Origin: Blastobasis lacticolella
Taxonomy: Eukaryota; Arthropoda; Insecta; Lepidoptera; Blastobasidae
Reading direction: 5' to 3'
Assembly: GCA_905147135.1 (NCBI GenBank)
Contig: LR990056.1
Coordinates: 5,652,001 to 5,716,000 of the forward strand
Length of the DNA: 64,000 nucleotides
A model generated the notes under the pieces. That model was not told where the DNA came from. It worked only from the letters and a program-made list of their open reading frames with translations, and did not search any database. The stretch's first letter is position 1; each line of letters begins with the position of its first letter. This document shows, one piece after another, positions 23,061-35,470 of the stretch. The position numbers were made by a program, and so were the translations under genes.

Positions 23061-23264
23061 GACGACCTGAGTGGTTCAGTTCGTTAATATGCCTGCCCCG
23101 CAGAGGCCCGGGTTTGATCCCCGGCCGGGCAGAAAATGAAATTATGATTTTTTCTGTTACAGGGTGGAACATCTGGGAGTTATATGTTAAGTATGTTGTC
23201 TGGCACCCATAACGCAAGCTTTGCTTACTTTGGGGCTAGATGGCGCTGTGTGAATTGTCCAAGC
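23061..23264 (+). mobile_element. tRNA-derived SINE, plus strand
   Basis: The head GACGACCTGAGTGGTTCAG, B-box-like GGGTTTGATCC, and 3' block TTGGGGCTAGATGGCGCTGTG match the minus-strand SINE at 6548-6818. Box A and B similarity suggests a polymerase III origin. The middle differs, so the copies are old. Confidence 0.65.
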
Positions 23265-23847
23265 TTACTTAAACTATTCTCTACACAGAATGTGAGGTTG
23301 GCTTGAAGAGATCTGTTTTAGGGATAAGCTCGCCTTTGTACTTTTTATTGTAATTATGTTTCTAATGTGTTTTGTGCAATAAAGTGTATAAAATACCAAT
23401 AACATTCTTAATATTCTTAATTATAAGTTGAGTCCAATGAAGTCCCATACGATGACCAACGAAGATTACGCAACGTACCTAGGTATCAAATTAAATTACC
23501 ACTACAAACAGTACCTACTATTTCATTATTTGTTACATTTGCGGCAAACAAGGCCGGCATTCTGCAGCTCCTAATCTATGAGCCATTGAACCCAGGTCAG
23601 ACTTTGAACTTGCAGACACTTTAATAGTTCAGTACCTACCTACTTGCGGTAATCAATAATTCATTTTGCAAGAGTTTCATTTATTATTGCCAACCGTAAT
23701 GAGGTTTTTGCTTTGTGCAACTTGTTGTTAACGTTATAAAATATTATTAATACGTTGCTATGTAATATTGGGTCCTTACCCTTGCCTATGATGTTGGCGT
23801 TTTTCTCGCAATTACACATTTGATAACAATATATATTTGACAATATA

Positions 23848-23918
23848 TTAAAGGTGTGTTCCGGGTTTCCTACCAAACAATATAGGTACGCTGTAGGAAA
23901 CCCGCAACATACCTTTAA
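23848..23918. repeat. 26-bp inverted repeat, MITE-like
   Basis: Arms 23848-23873 and 23893-23918 pair at 24 of 26 positions (TTAAAGGT..GGGTTTCCTAC) around a 19-bp loop. The flank downstream, AAAATGTGTGGTAATAATC, resembles 63870-63900, so both belong to one dispersed family. No clear target duplication. Confidence 0.45.
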
Positions 23919-25087
23919 AATGTGTGGTAATAATCACGATAGTATAGTAGGATAGCATTTGGCCATGACAGAATAACAGCGGCTGTTGGTCTCACTGGCA
24001 GCCATAGCTGAGCCATAGACCATTTTGTTTTGTATAGTTATTATTTTTCTGTTATTTATGGTCGACAATAGTCGAATTTATTTAAACTGTTTTTTATGCA
24101 AAGCAAATAAACCATTTCATTTTCATTATCATTTCCATAGTTTAAAATTTTGTTATACTTGACAATATATCAAAATTAATAACTACTCGATTTCGAAAAT
24201 AGAGTATGTTTAGATGTCAGTAACTAAATATATTTTATATGGGTTTGAAAATACCCCTTTTCATTTGTAGTCAGTTTTGCCTTTAACTAATAAGCGGTTT
24301 TCCAATAGGTATTTAAAGCATTCCTAGCCACTCACTAGATGGCGCCCCGACAATTTTGGTAATTGATAATCGCTTGAAATAGGTTCTTAGCAAACAGTCT
24401 ATAAACACTGGGTACGTTGTATTGGATAATTTTGTATTTGTCAATCGATTTCAACCATTTTAGAGGTCGTAATAATAATGGAACATAGTGCCAACTTCTA
24501 TAAATATTACTTTTTACACTTCGTTTAACCTTTAACAGTTATGTTTATATTAATAAACATTTTATTTTTAAGTTTAGTATCAGTTGGCTGCATGAAATCA
24601 CTGCCACCATCATACAGATTATAAAAAGATTACCAACATTGTAGGAGTGCTTTTTGAAACCATCTATGAATACCTACTGGAAAACTCCTCATTATATGAA
24701 AAGTGTAGTGATTAAAATGAAATGGTATTCACCAGTTAGCTCAATCTTATATGTTAGTCTGATTATACGTCCTACAAAGTTTCATCGTAATCGGATTGGT
24801 CATTTCCAAGGAATTTAAAAACTGCTTGTATGAAAAGTATTCGTAAAGTTCGCCATACAAAACGCTAAAAGTTTCGTACCCACTATAATAATAATATATA
24901 CATAACCTACCCATTAGTAATATTAATTTTTGTGCCATTAGATTGCCTAGCTGTTTCCTTCCTTGCCATTTAGCAACATAATATACAATACTTTATATCT
25001 GCCTACTCATGAAATGAACAGCCTTCCTGTTAGGTTTTGTTGACCACTTTGTATTCCTTAATTAAACAATGCAACGCGTGGGTGATG
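23919..25087. other. Non-coding stretch
   Basis: A retroposon-like 3' tail (AAATAAACCATTTCATTTTC) lies near 24107-24126. Otherwise nothing is recognised. Confidence 0.35.
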
Positions 25088-25620
25088 CCCTGATGCCCCT
25101 GGTATTGCAAACGTCCCTATGCTGCCGCGATTCGCAAGCCTGCCAAGCGTGGAGATTTTGACATATCCTTCCTCTAATGTGCAGGAAGGCTCAAGTCAAG
25201 TGACTTTTGACCATTTCTTATTATTAATGTAATTACTTATTTAATTCCATTTAAATCCAACTGTAAATATTTTATGTGTATTTCAATCAATGTTTATCAA
25301 CAGCTGCATTGCATTTTAATTATTATTATATATATCCTGACAAAATCTCTGTGAATTGTTTATATGAATTGTGTAGTATAATAATGTAATTTTCATTGAT
25401 TAATAAATGAATCTAATCCTTCAAGGCTAGAGTGTATAGGCTGTCCCTTCGTCCGCATCGTCAGTAAAGCCTGGATAGTTACATTAATAAGTCCAGCAGT
25501 GGACAGGAATCGGCTGCATGTCAAATACGCCTATAACAATCCAGTTTGACTTGAGCCTCCTCCACCATAGTGGAGGGTTTTACCATAATATCATTGCTTG
25601 CCAGAGAGCGAGAGCGCACA
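25088..25620 (+). repeat. LINE 3'-end fragments
   Basis: 25108-25215 carries GCCTGCCAAGCGTGGAGATT and a degraded AGGAAGGCTCAAGTC, as at 16216. 25490-25620 carries GTCCAGCAGTGGACAGG and a CTTGAGCCTCCTCCACC block, a second familiar dispersed sequence. Both are truncated and non-coding. Confidence 0.5.
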
Positions 25621-26890
25621 GAAAAAAAAATATCAGACAATGATGATGCCCATTTTCTACAGAGGGCTGGTCTGGTCTGGTACTAAAAGAGTATCCAATA
25701 TCGGCTTAGCATAGTTCGCTGACGTAATCTTATGAGTCTAACAATCGAGTCCGCCATTGCTGACGGTCAAGGGCGACCATGCGGATTTAGATTAGGTATT
25801 TTAATGTTTGGCATGACCTTCACGGAACGAACATTCGGTCGGACAATATGCCAATAACGAGTAAGTGTAAAAATAATAACGATTTTCCAAAAAATTATTT
25901 GTTGATACGTGTAGGTATGCTTGAAACTTTAATTTAAAAACGAATTTCTGCAGTCCCTAGTACCTACCTACCTACAACATTGCATTTTCTGCCAACGTGT
26001 GTTACGTAAATACCTACCTAGTTTGCGTAATATTTCTCGTTCGATTTGTTAGCAGGCATACTGCTTTATATTTTGTGTAGCTGACTGATGTGGCGGCCTA
26101 TATAAACTTTTTTCATTTCTCACACCAGCTGAAACGACGTTCATAGTTCCAGAGTAAACCAGAATGTTATACTCTGGTTTACTCCCATACAGTGACATCC
26201 TAAACTAAGTACTTTGGAATACATTCATTAGAAAATTTCCACCCAGTCACACTGTTAGGAATGGGACAACTTTTAATTTCATTTGTTCCAGGCGTGTCAC
26301 AGAAAGTTTTTGATTAAGAAAATGAAAAAATATATGCTTTAACAGTTAACAGCTTTTTGTTATAAGTAGGTACCTATCTAGAACCTAAGCTAAGATGAGG
26401 TAAGTGAGACTTAACATTAGAAACTTTAAGATGTGGCGAATACCAAACTAGAGTGCAACGTTACTAAGATTAAGATAACTACTTAACAATATTTATCAAT
26501 AGAGATTTGACACCGAATCTACTTATCTATATTGGTACCTATTTACCTATCTATCCCCCCACCTTCCCCTCCTAGACTCCGGAACCATGGTGACAGACTA
26601 CTCTCGAGTCTGAGGCGCATTGGGTCCTGTCCTGGTTGATAATGACACGTCATCTTTCGCAAGCAATGTGACCACGAGGCGGCGAGCTAGCGGTGGCCAC
26701 CGCTACGGCCACGCCGTCACATGACTCCACAAGAACTCAAGCTGAAAGAGTCCATCTCACCTCGTCACAATGTCGATCAACACCTCACCCGATGGCGTCG
26801 ACCACACCATAATACACTACAACACAACACTACAAATCCACCTGCGTACGAACACCATCTCGTAAGGACCACGTAGTCGTTCCCGAATGA
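25621..26890. other. Non-coding stretch, no recognised feature
   Basis: AT-rich sequence with CTACCTACCTAC simple-sequence words near 25965. No gene is seen. Confidence 0.4.
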
Positions 26891-26939
26891 TAACGCGGCC
26901 AAACAAAAAAAAACCGGGGGTCCCAAGAAGGTCGAATCT

Positions 26940-27225
26940 GGTATTTTTTTCTGAAAAGCTGGCAACGTCGCGCCGGCTGTCGGACAAACGCGCGTTCAGC
27001 CCGCGCGCTGCTCATTGGCCGAATGCGTCGGCCGCCATCGTTGTGCGCCCGCTTGCTACCCAATGACACCGCGTCCCGCATGCCCCGCCCACATCCTCAC
27101 TGACTGTTGAATGGATTTCGCGGCAGTCGCTCGCTGCCGCTTGAACGAGGAAGACGTGAGCTCTCATAACAACAGAAGAGAATGGTCGTTTGACGAATAG
27201 ACGATGACCAGAGAACATAGTTATA
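26940..27225. promoter_or_regulatory. CpG patch with one GGCAACGTCGC motif and CCAAT boxes
   Basis: An exact GGCAACGTCGC is at 26961-26971. Downstream are ATTGG (27015-27019) and CCAAT (27060-27064), inverted NF-Y-type boxes in a CpG-rich segment that also has GGCCGCCATC. The composition fits a promoter. Small minus-strand open frames over it are not convincing. It is the first member of the motif series that runs to 58.8 kb. Confidence 0.4.
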
Positions 27226-30200
27226 CCGAAGCTGATCTGTTTGTAAACTGGTAGTAAAAATAATCACGTAAAATTTATGAAATTCAAGTGATTTAAAACC
27301 ACTTTTAATACAAATAATATTGTTTTTTTAGATTTACATAAAATGTCAAATAAAATAAAATTTTACAAGTGGAAGAAAAATATTGATTCAAATAAAAATT
27401 TTAATACAGGTAATGTGAAAGATGGTGACTTGAAAAATTTCGAGTGAAAATTTTACTGTTGTATTTACTACCTAGGTAGAGTGGTTGTGTGGCTCAGATT
27501 CCACTTTCTAACTAGTTCGTTACCGAATATGACCATACTGTACTGAGCATGCCAGCAAAACCCAAGCGTGAAATTACCTGAAACAAAGTATTAATTACAA
27601 TTAGCATAAAATAAAAATAGGTGATACTTTTTTTTTACATTTTCATTAAAGAACAATGGCAGCACGTCATACATTAATTAAGTTGGCTAAGATATCAGCG
27701 TTTAATAACGAAAAATATTAAAGATTATGCTGTGTTTATATCCTGCGAATATGTAGGGATTTTTGTTGTTAAAGGAAGTCATCATCATCTTCCTGGTGTT
27801 AATGTCTCGGTTGTGCTCACGCGCACGAGGGCCCGGGGTCCGTCATGACCATGATTCAGGATTTATTGTTAAAGGATTTAAAGGAAGTCTGGAAAAAAAT
27901 TAAGTATTTCAATTTGAATATTTGTGTTGCGACACAAAATTAGCGAAAAGCAGAATAAAATGTTGCAGTTGTCGACAATGGAAGGTCTGACTGAGGGAAT
28001 TTGACGCTTACAATTTTTAATCTACGAATTGTGGAGAGATTTATAAAACAGGTTTCTAAATGGATCTTTATTTATCCACAGACCTAGAAAGACGCAAATT
28101 AAAGTAAGTAATTACTTTAATTAGCAATATGTGCTATTAAAATCGATTGATGCTAATTAATCTAAGTAGGTAGGTAGTTGGTGTATTTTTTTTTCTTTCA
28201 GCGCGAAAGTGCAATTTTGATACAAATTCTCGAAAAAGCAAGAGAACATAATATCGGGTCGAGTCACATGAGTCGTTATGTACGTTACATAATTTTATTA
28301 GATTTAAAATATTTCTATGTAGTGAACTTTAACAACGTAACGGATTCGCGGAGGATTCCAAGAATGACAATGACTAGTTGACCAAACTGTTGGAACACGC
28401 AGTTGGGTGAGGGAACTGGGGTGGAAAGGACACCTTTTTTTAAGCGATCTAAAATTATTTTTAAATTAATTTGCACTAAAACATTTCTTCGACATTTTTA
28501 ATTTTAATTTAAACATGCAATTTCGCAAAATATGCAGAAAGGTTAGTCACAAAATTCATAAATGTTTTGCCTACAACAAAATAGGTAGATACGACACAAT
28601 CTAATCTCCCACTCAGCTAGATATGATTTGGTAATTTGGCAACCCGTGCAAGATAGGGAGAAAGGGTGGAAACTTTTCCATCGATCGAACAGTCCTACCT
28701 ACTAAGTACCTACTATGCACGGACATCTTTAATACTTGCTAGTCAATCGATGGCTAGCCAGGGGGTATCGCGGCATGAAAGCGTGAAGGTCTCATAGATA
28801 CAACTTTTAACTCCAGCGTAAATAGCTAAACAAGATAGATTAAATCACTGTCATTTGAACTTTGTCATATAATTCCGTAATGTATCTAATCTAAGTTTAA
28901 TGGAGTGTTTGTTTCTTGTACTTCAACTAATAATTAGGTAAATACCTATTGACTGGATGATTGATCAAAGCAGTAATAGAACGATGTACGGCAAAAAATA
29001 TGAGTAAGATATTATTGATTTGAGAATACGAGTATTTTAATATTTTTTCCTGCCTTGAAGGTATAAATATATACCCAAAGTAAGAAGTACCTAATATAAG
29101 AGCCTAATACCAGTAATACATGAACTCCATACGCATGGGTACTAAACAATTCACTGGTTTTAATTTACACAATGTGGTTCGGAGGCCGGGACCGCAGTGA
29201 AATGAAAAAAAAAATGCGATGCGACTGAGTAACGATGAATAAGCTGGCTGTGTAGATAAATAAACCCATACATGTGTGTGACAAAAACTCCTTTGGTACT
29301 CGTAGGTACACCTATACTTATCCGTACCACAACGAAAAAGTAGGTACAGTAACTACCTACTATGTATAAACGAGTAGATGTAGATTATCGTATTGCGTCT
29401 GGCGTAGACCGGCTGCTGCCTGCGCTGCCCTAGCGATTCATACCCACACACCTTGCATTGCATTGGTGCAAGCAGTTGTAGATTCCCCTCTAAATGTTAC
29501 CCCGGTTACAAGACTCAATAGCTTAACTCGCTTTAACCAGCGATTCCGGCTTCTGAGAACTAGAAGAGTTGGCATGACCTAATTTCTAATTCTCTATAAT
29601 GATGTGTCATAGCCGAAAAATACATGTATTGTGCTGAACAGGTTTTGAGGTTAAGCTGAATTCAATTTATTCCAATATATAAGGTTTAGCCGGTTTCTTT
29701 CTGTGGAAAGTTAAAATTAATGATTCGGCACGGGGCGTTCTCCACAGATTGGTTGTTGCTGGGCAATCAAATGCATATTTACAGCAGAATTTACTAAAAG
29801 GTAACATTATTTCGACTTAAAAGTATTATATCAATCAAGACAACGTGATTTCTAGTTTGGATATGTGCTTTGTTTAGATTTTAGTGCAGTCGCATGGAGC
29901 CTTCAAATACGTAGTCACAGCCTTTGTACGAACAGCGAATTACATTATTATTATTAGTGACACCGGGAGCCTCTAGCTAAAATATCGAACGATAATAAAG
30001 TTGTACGAGAGGCTTAATGTATTAAAGTTATTGGAACGATAAAATTCGTATAAATACTCTTAGCATAAGATATTCTAAAAAGAGTTAATTCGAAAATGAA
30101 TTAACCACCATAAGCAGAAGAACTAAAAAGGCGCGATTGCAAATACTCAGACGAAAAATTATAAATGAGTCCACAAAATGTGAATTCAGTCAACAGAGAA

Positions 30201-31150
30201 GAGAATATTGACGCTTTACAGGTACGCAACAGAACTAATATATTACTTATTTCACAACAGCTGATTCGAGTTCCCGAGAGTTCGCTCAAGGTCCTTGAAG
30301 GGTGGGCGAGGGGTGTGAGGGGGCACACAGAAATCCTGTTTTGTAACCACACCCTCCCCCTTGGGGTGGCTGCGTAAAGTACTCTACCCTCGCTTAGTAG
30401 GGCTTTGTGGAATTCCGGGGAACGATAGAATTCTTTCTAGATGGTTGATACTTGTTACGACTGTTGGAAAAAAATGAACAAATGCGAGTAAGCCTCGCAC
30501 CCTGTCTTCAAATTCCGTACCTAATCGAAAAATAAAGACAGCACTTATTATAAAAAATTACGATTTTCGGATTTTTTCGAATCGGAGCTCACATTATGGA
30601 ACATGTATACCTAGATAGTTGTAGTTCTATTTAATTCACGTCTTTGCATTTGCGTAGTTTCTGTTAAAGGCACATACAACAGACCTATATGTAACGAAAC
30701 AAGTTACCAACCATTATCCTAATGACGATTCGTAATTTCTTCACTGCTGTTTTATAGGGCTTAGATGAGTACTTCACCATAGAAAAGGAAAGTTAGGTGG
30801 GTATCTTTGTAGATACGCATTCCATGCTTGATGAAAGAATAGGAGGTATGCTGATGTGTAATTTAATAACAGTGCATAGGTAACTTGGACCTTACTATTA
30901 TAATAACCTACTTATTTTAAAATGTGAACTCAACTGTATCTTATATCCCTTCAATCGTCGTTTTACGTAACGTGAAATGTCCCAGAGCGCATTCAATGCT
31001 GAAACCCCGCCTTTATGTTGTACGCGTGCCATGAAAAACATTCGCATAATAAATCTGAGCCCAAGACTTGGAAAACATTGGAAATGTCGAGCGAGACGCA
31101 ACTACTGGCGTATCTTTTGATAGCAGATAACACAAACTTCCACTGTGATA
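27226..31150. other. Long non-coding stretch with one repeat fragment
   Basis: 27799-27852 carries GAGGGCCCGGGGTCCG flanked by conserved words, and matches 47659-47713 as a dispersed repeat. The remainder is AT-rich with CTACCTAC-type simple sequence (about 29345-29365). No exon or RNA gene is recognised. Confidence 0.45.
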
Positions 31151-31159
31151 AAATTACGC

Positions 31160-31275
31160 ATTGCAACGTTGCCGCTCCGACTACTGCTCGAGGGCGGCGT
31201 TGCCGTCTCTCGCAGCCGCCATTTGCAATTCAGATGAGAGCTAGTCAGTTGTTACGCCACCGCACCGCCACTCTC
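31160..31275. promoter_or_regulatory. CpG patch with paired CGTTGCC motifs and initiator-like TCAGT
   Basis: GTTGCC occurs at 31168-31173 (within GCAACGTTGCCGCTCCG) and 31199-31204, exactly 31 bp apart. CAGCCGCCAT follows (31214-31223), with a PHO/YY1-type GCCAT core. TCAGT (31246-31250) matches the arthropod initiator core, suggesting plus-strand transcription. The next ATG (31308) opens 74 codons with no recognised domain, so a coding product is unproven. Confidence 0.4.
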
Positions 31276-32389
31276 TCAAAATAAAAACAATGTTTTAGTT
31301 TTAAATTATGGCGAAGCTAATAAGTGTAACTAATGTAATCGGACGCGCGTCAATGCGCTCCGAATCACCGCATGCAAATAACTTTGTTGACTTCACTGCG
31401 TATAACGTTTTTCCTAATGCTTCGAACGTCAGTTTGACAAAACAGACAAGAATCGCTAATAAAACGACGACTTCAAAAAATCTGAATCAAGCTGTCCCTT
31501 TTATTCCCTACTTCCCCTATTATATTAGGTAGTATAGTTTGACGACGTTTGGTAAAAGAATTAATCTTGTTTCAATAATTAGGTAAATCACTTTTGGTTT
31601 CAGCAAGTAACTACGTTTATACCTATAATTAGTGATGAAGCTCGATACCCAATTCTCCAAGCATATTTTACTCGAGTGACAATGACAAACGAGCAGACAG
31701 CCCACCTGAAAGCCGTACCACCTAACTGTCGCCCATTTACGAACTAGATATATATTTATACGGCAAGCCGGTGGAAGCAGTTCGAATGCAAGTCGCTACC
31801 TACATTATCACCTGCTTGGCGAATGCTACAACAGAATGGTCACGCACACACAATGTAGCATTCTACACGTGTGGCGTGTAGGTATGGCGTGTTTATTGTG
31901 CTCACCATTGAATTCTGAAAGGTGCGGCAGAATGCTGTAGGTAGGTACAGTGCACCATCCCATTTAAACAAAGTAGCATTCAACCGCGCAGGAAACCGCC
32001 AAGGCCAGCCGACGTCCGTCAAGCCTGACCAAGATGGCGGACGTACCGTACGTATGATGCTCTTTTTCCGCAACTTTCTACGAAGCGTTTACCATAGTTA
32101 TTTGAGGCAGCATAATGCTTCCAACTTTGTAATGTTGTTAGGTACCTACCACAAGGGATTCGCTTGCATTTCTATTTTCTTGAATATATAGAAGTAAGTA
32201 CATATTCAATCTTAATATCGTCAGCATGGTGACGAGGTTATATATTTAAAAAAAGAACGACAATTAGGGCTTTATTTACTTGCGGCATTGACAAGGTTTC
32301 GTTTCTCTCATTATTACCGTCAGATAATTCCTTTAGGAGTGCGTAGTTTTTCTTGTCGATTACCATCGTGCGTCCGGCTCCGTCTAATT
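31276..32389. other. Non-coding stretch
   Basis: Holds the 74-codon frame at 31308-31532 noted above and a weak CACCTG repeat fragment near 31685-31740. Nothing firm. Confidence 0.35.
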
Positions 32390-32520
32390 ATAAAACGGGT
32401 CCGATGTTGCGGGTGGTTGTTTACTGGGCGAGTCGAGTCGAGCCGTCAAGACAAGACGTGTCATTCTAGTCGCGGAGGCGGGATCGGGTTGCGGCGAGCC
32501 GGACGGAGGTATTGACTTTC
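32390..32520. promoter_or_regulatory. GC-rich patch without the GGCAAC motif
   Basis: CpG-rich sequence with a GAGTCGAGTCGAG tandem (32429-32441) and GGAGGCGGGATCGGG. Promoter-like by composition only. Confidence 0.2.
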
Positions 32521-34560
32521 ACGTAGCCATGCGAATTTATAATGTTACACGTTTAGTTATTTCTTCGCATACCGAGGTTCGAGGTTTTAAAACGTTATTC
32601 TGAATAAGTTGAGGCAGCATGTCTGACACACGCAGTGGGTGTCCGACTTTCCGATTGTTGACCAAAGAGCATATGTCACTTTTGAAATGAAGCTATCCAA
32701 CAAAGTATTTAGATTTAGGTAGATAAGTATGTAGATATAAGTTTCCTGAAAACACTTTACTCAATGAATGGAAACAGGAAATCTCTAGGGAATAAAAAAA
32801 GATTGGCGGCATAGTAAACGAACTGATGGATTCGTGCCAAATATAAACGCGTAAACAGGCAGTCGCTGCCAAAGATTCCGAACGGATAATGGTGAACGAA
32901 CAGTCTGGGCTGGACTGGAATTCAGATATACATACTTAGGCTGGATTACCAGTATTTTCGATTGCTAAACGAAATCTTGGTCAGATAACCAAGTCCTAGT
33001 TCTACCAAGTGATTCTAATCCACTATTCATATTAGATTCTCTCGTGTTACGTTTACTTCTGTCCCCAAAATCCAATATTTAAGCACTTACATGAATGTTT
33101 AGTAATTAACTCCAAGGGATATTTAATATATAAGAAGAAATTTACCAAGTTTTATATTCATTTAAATAATTACAAAAGGTTCTGCCGGAAATACAAAACT
33201 TTAGATCAGCAATAGGTAGTAATTAATTTCAAATTCCGACTTCCGAGAGTAGGTACGTGCCCATATAATACAGCAGAGGGCACGCTGGATGAGGCGATTT
33301 ATCGTATTTTCTATGAAAACTGTTGAAGCACATTAGACCTCGTTAATTAATTAGAGGTTAAATGAGAAAGCAAAGCATTATCACCATTCTGCCGCACAAT
33401 TTTAAAACGCAGTGAGTATATTTTTTTACTGTTGAGTTTATTCTATTTTCAGAACCCAGGCAACGAGATCTACACGAATCAAAGAACCGTTTTTTATACC
33501 TACTCTGAAAACAAAAAAAGCAACCAAAAAGGCAGTATGATCATTTATAAGTCGCAAATACATAACAATAACGCAGTAGGTAATGATTGCCATTGGTCTA
33601 GCCGTTAGTTAAATATTCTGTGGTCTAGTTATTATTAGTATTCGCTACACAGAAAACTATTTTTACTGTGCGTTTTTTTTTTCCTACTATACTCTTTATT
33701 CGAATCTGTTATGCTGTTTAGGCGTGAAAACGTAACACAGACGACAGAGTTATTTTAGAGTTTATAATATAGTATATAGTTTGGATAGTAAAGATACCTG
33801 AACCTCCCCATGTGCCCCATTTCATTTCCTAAACTCAAGGTTTCGATTTTCGCACGGCGCACCCCCATTGACGTCAGTCGACCATAATATTATGTACGTA
33901 AGTAAGGTAAGTAAATGAACGTTCATAATAACTATTATACGAACTGTTAGATAATTACGTAGTTTAGATAGGTAGTCTGACTATGATGATTTATGGATGA
34001 TTCATCCATTGTTGATTAATGAAACGTTTTGTCTAAATGTGGCTGCAGCAATCAGTAGGTAACGAACCCGCAGCCCATTAGCGATGTGTTTGGCTGGCTC
34101 GAGTAGGTACCTACCTAGCTACTCCTCTGAAACATAGTTTGTCTTTCTCTCTATCTGTTTTACCTCCGGGCGGGACTACACGACTTGGAGCGAGAATACG
34201 CTATGGATGGTAAGTGAATCGTCTATGACGAAGGGCTAAGAAAATAGTAGGTAAGATCTACGATAGTCCGAAAAGACACTTACTAAAAATATATTTATCC
34301 TAACTACAAGGAAAACGTGTAAATGACAGAATTGTTTGGTTTGGTATGGCAATACGCAGTACGCATTAATTGCCGCTCGCCGCACACCGCACGCGATGTC
34401 TGCGATATCTACGTGAAATCCACGTCATAAAGATTGCCGCAAACAGACGAAACAGCAACATTCCAAACATTACTTATTGGGTTCCTATTTGCACATAGTG
34501 ACCATTTGAATCCATTAAAAGTTACACACTAACTAATTGAATGAATGGTATTTTACGGTT
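32521..34560. other. Non-coding stretch, no recognised feature
   Basis: AT-rich, with a small GC patch near 34370-34400. No exon, repeat family or RNA gene is recognised. Confidence 0.4.
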
Positions 34561-34570
34561 TAGAAGTGCG

Positions 34571-34680
34571 GAACGGCAACAGTGTGTGGCGCCCGCCCGC
34601 GCGCACCGAGCGGCAACGCGGCGCCAGCGTATCCGTCGATGCGGCAACCGGCTGGGTCGCGCGGAGCGGCAACGTCGCAT
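34571..34680 (+). promoter_or_regulatory. Cluster of four GGCAAC motifs
   Basis: GGCAAC starts at 34575, 34612, 34643 and 34668, all on the plus strand, with spacings of 37, 31 and 25 bp. The last is the full form CGGAGCGGCAACGTCGC (34662-34678). The second is GAGCGGCAACGCG. The cluster sits in a short GC-rich island with AT-rich flanks and no convincing gene. Regulatory function is inferred from recurrence. Confidence 0.5.
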
Positions 34681-34689
34681 ACTGATTCA

Positions 34690-35377
34690 GCAGTTCACAT
34701 TCAGGATTTGAGATTACATCGAAATTATTATTACCAAGTAGCACGTATGCTGAGATACTCTGAGAAATCGGACCTAGCACAGCAGTTCACAGCAGAGTCT
34801 ACCTAGGTATGATCCATACAATAACGGATGTAGCATTGTGTAAGACATAAGTACAACGTTTCTGACGACACCATTTTAACGGCACGTTCCCATTTTTAGC
34901 TCAAAATGAAAAGTCCCATGCGGAACTTTTATGCGAAATGTTGGAAATAATTCATTCATCATCATTGGGCATAAATACACCATGCTATACGTAGCTAGGC
35001 TTGCCAATAGATTATAGAAAAATAATATAGTACAGAAAATACTATATTTTCGTAGAAATACAACTGTCGATCTTTTTTTATATAAAGTTGTAACAGGAAC
35101 GCATCCCTATCCGAAACTTGTTCCTGTAGGGGTAGGAAGAAACGAAGAGCTACCAAAAATATATATGGAAAAATTAATAAGTAATAATATAAGTAAATGT
35201 GTATCATACTTTTATCTAAATTGAACAAAACTACTATTTATTTTTGCTATTAAACAATTACTATTTTTATTCCAAAAAAAGGTGGCAACCCTACACGTAG
35301 CACACGGTTTCCAAAAAAGTAATTTAGTTTACTTCTCATTATTTTATACAAATTTCATTAGTCACTTTTAATCTAAG
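34690..35377. other. Non-coding stretch, no recognised feature
   Basis: AT-rich sequence. Nothing supported. Confidence 0.4.
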
Positions 35378-35470
35378 GCTGACTGCACACAAGTCATTTA
35401 GTATTATAACGACAATAATATTGTCAATATTTGACATATTGACAAATAATATTGTGTGTTTGAGTATGAG
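35378..35470 (+). repeat. AT-palindromic repeat, copy 1
   Basis: CTAAGGCTGACTGCACAC followed by CAATAATATTGTCAATATTTG and further TATTGTCAATA-type palindromes. The reverse complement of 41200-41290 has the same order (CTAAGGCTGCGCACACAC, then the AATAATATTGACAATA run), so these are two copies of one element. Confidence 0.5.

Noticed and set aside
31308..31532. 74-codon ATG frame after a promoter-like patch
   Set aside because: No recognisable domain and AT-rich codons; kept only as part of a possible transcript.
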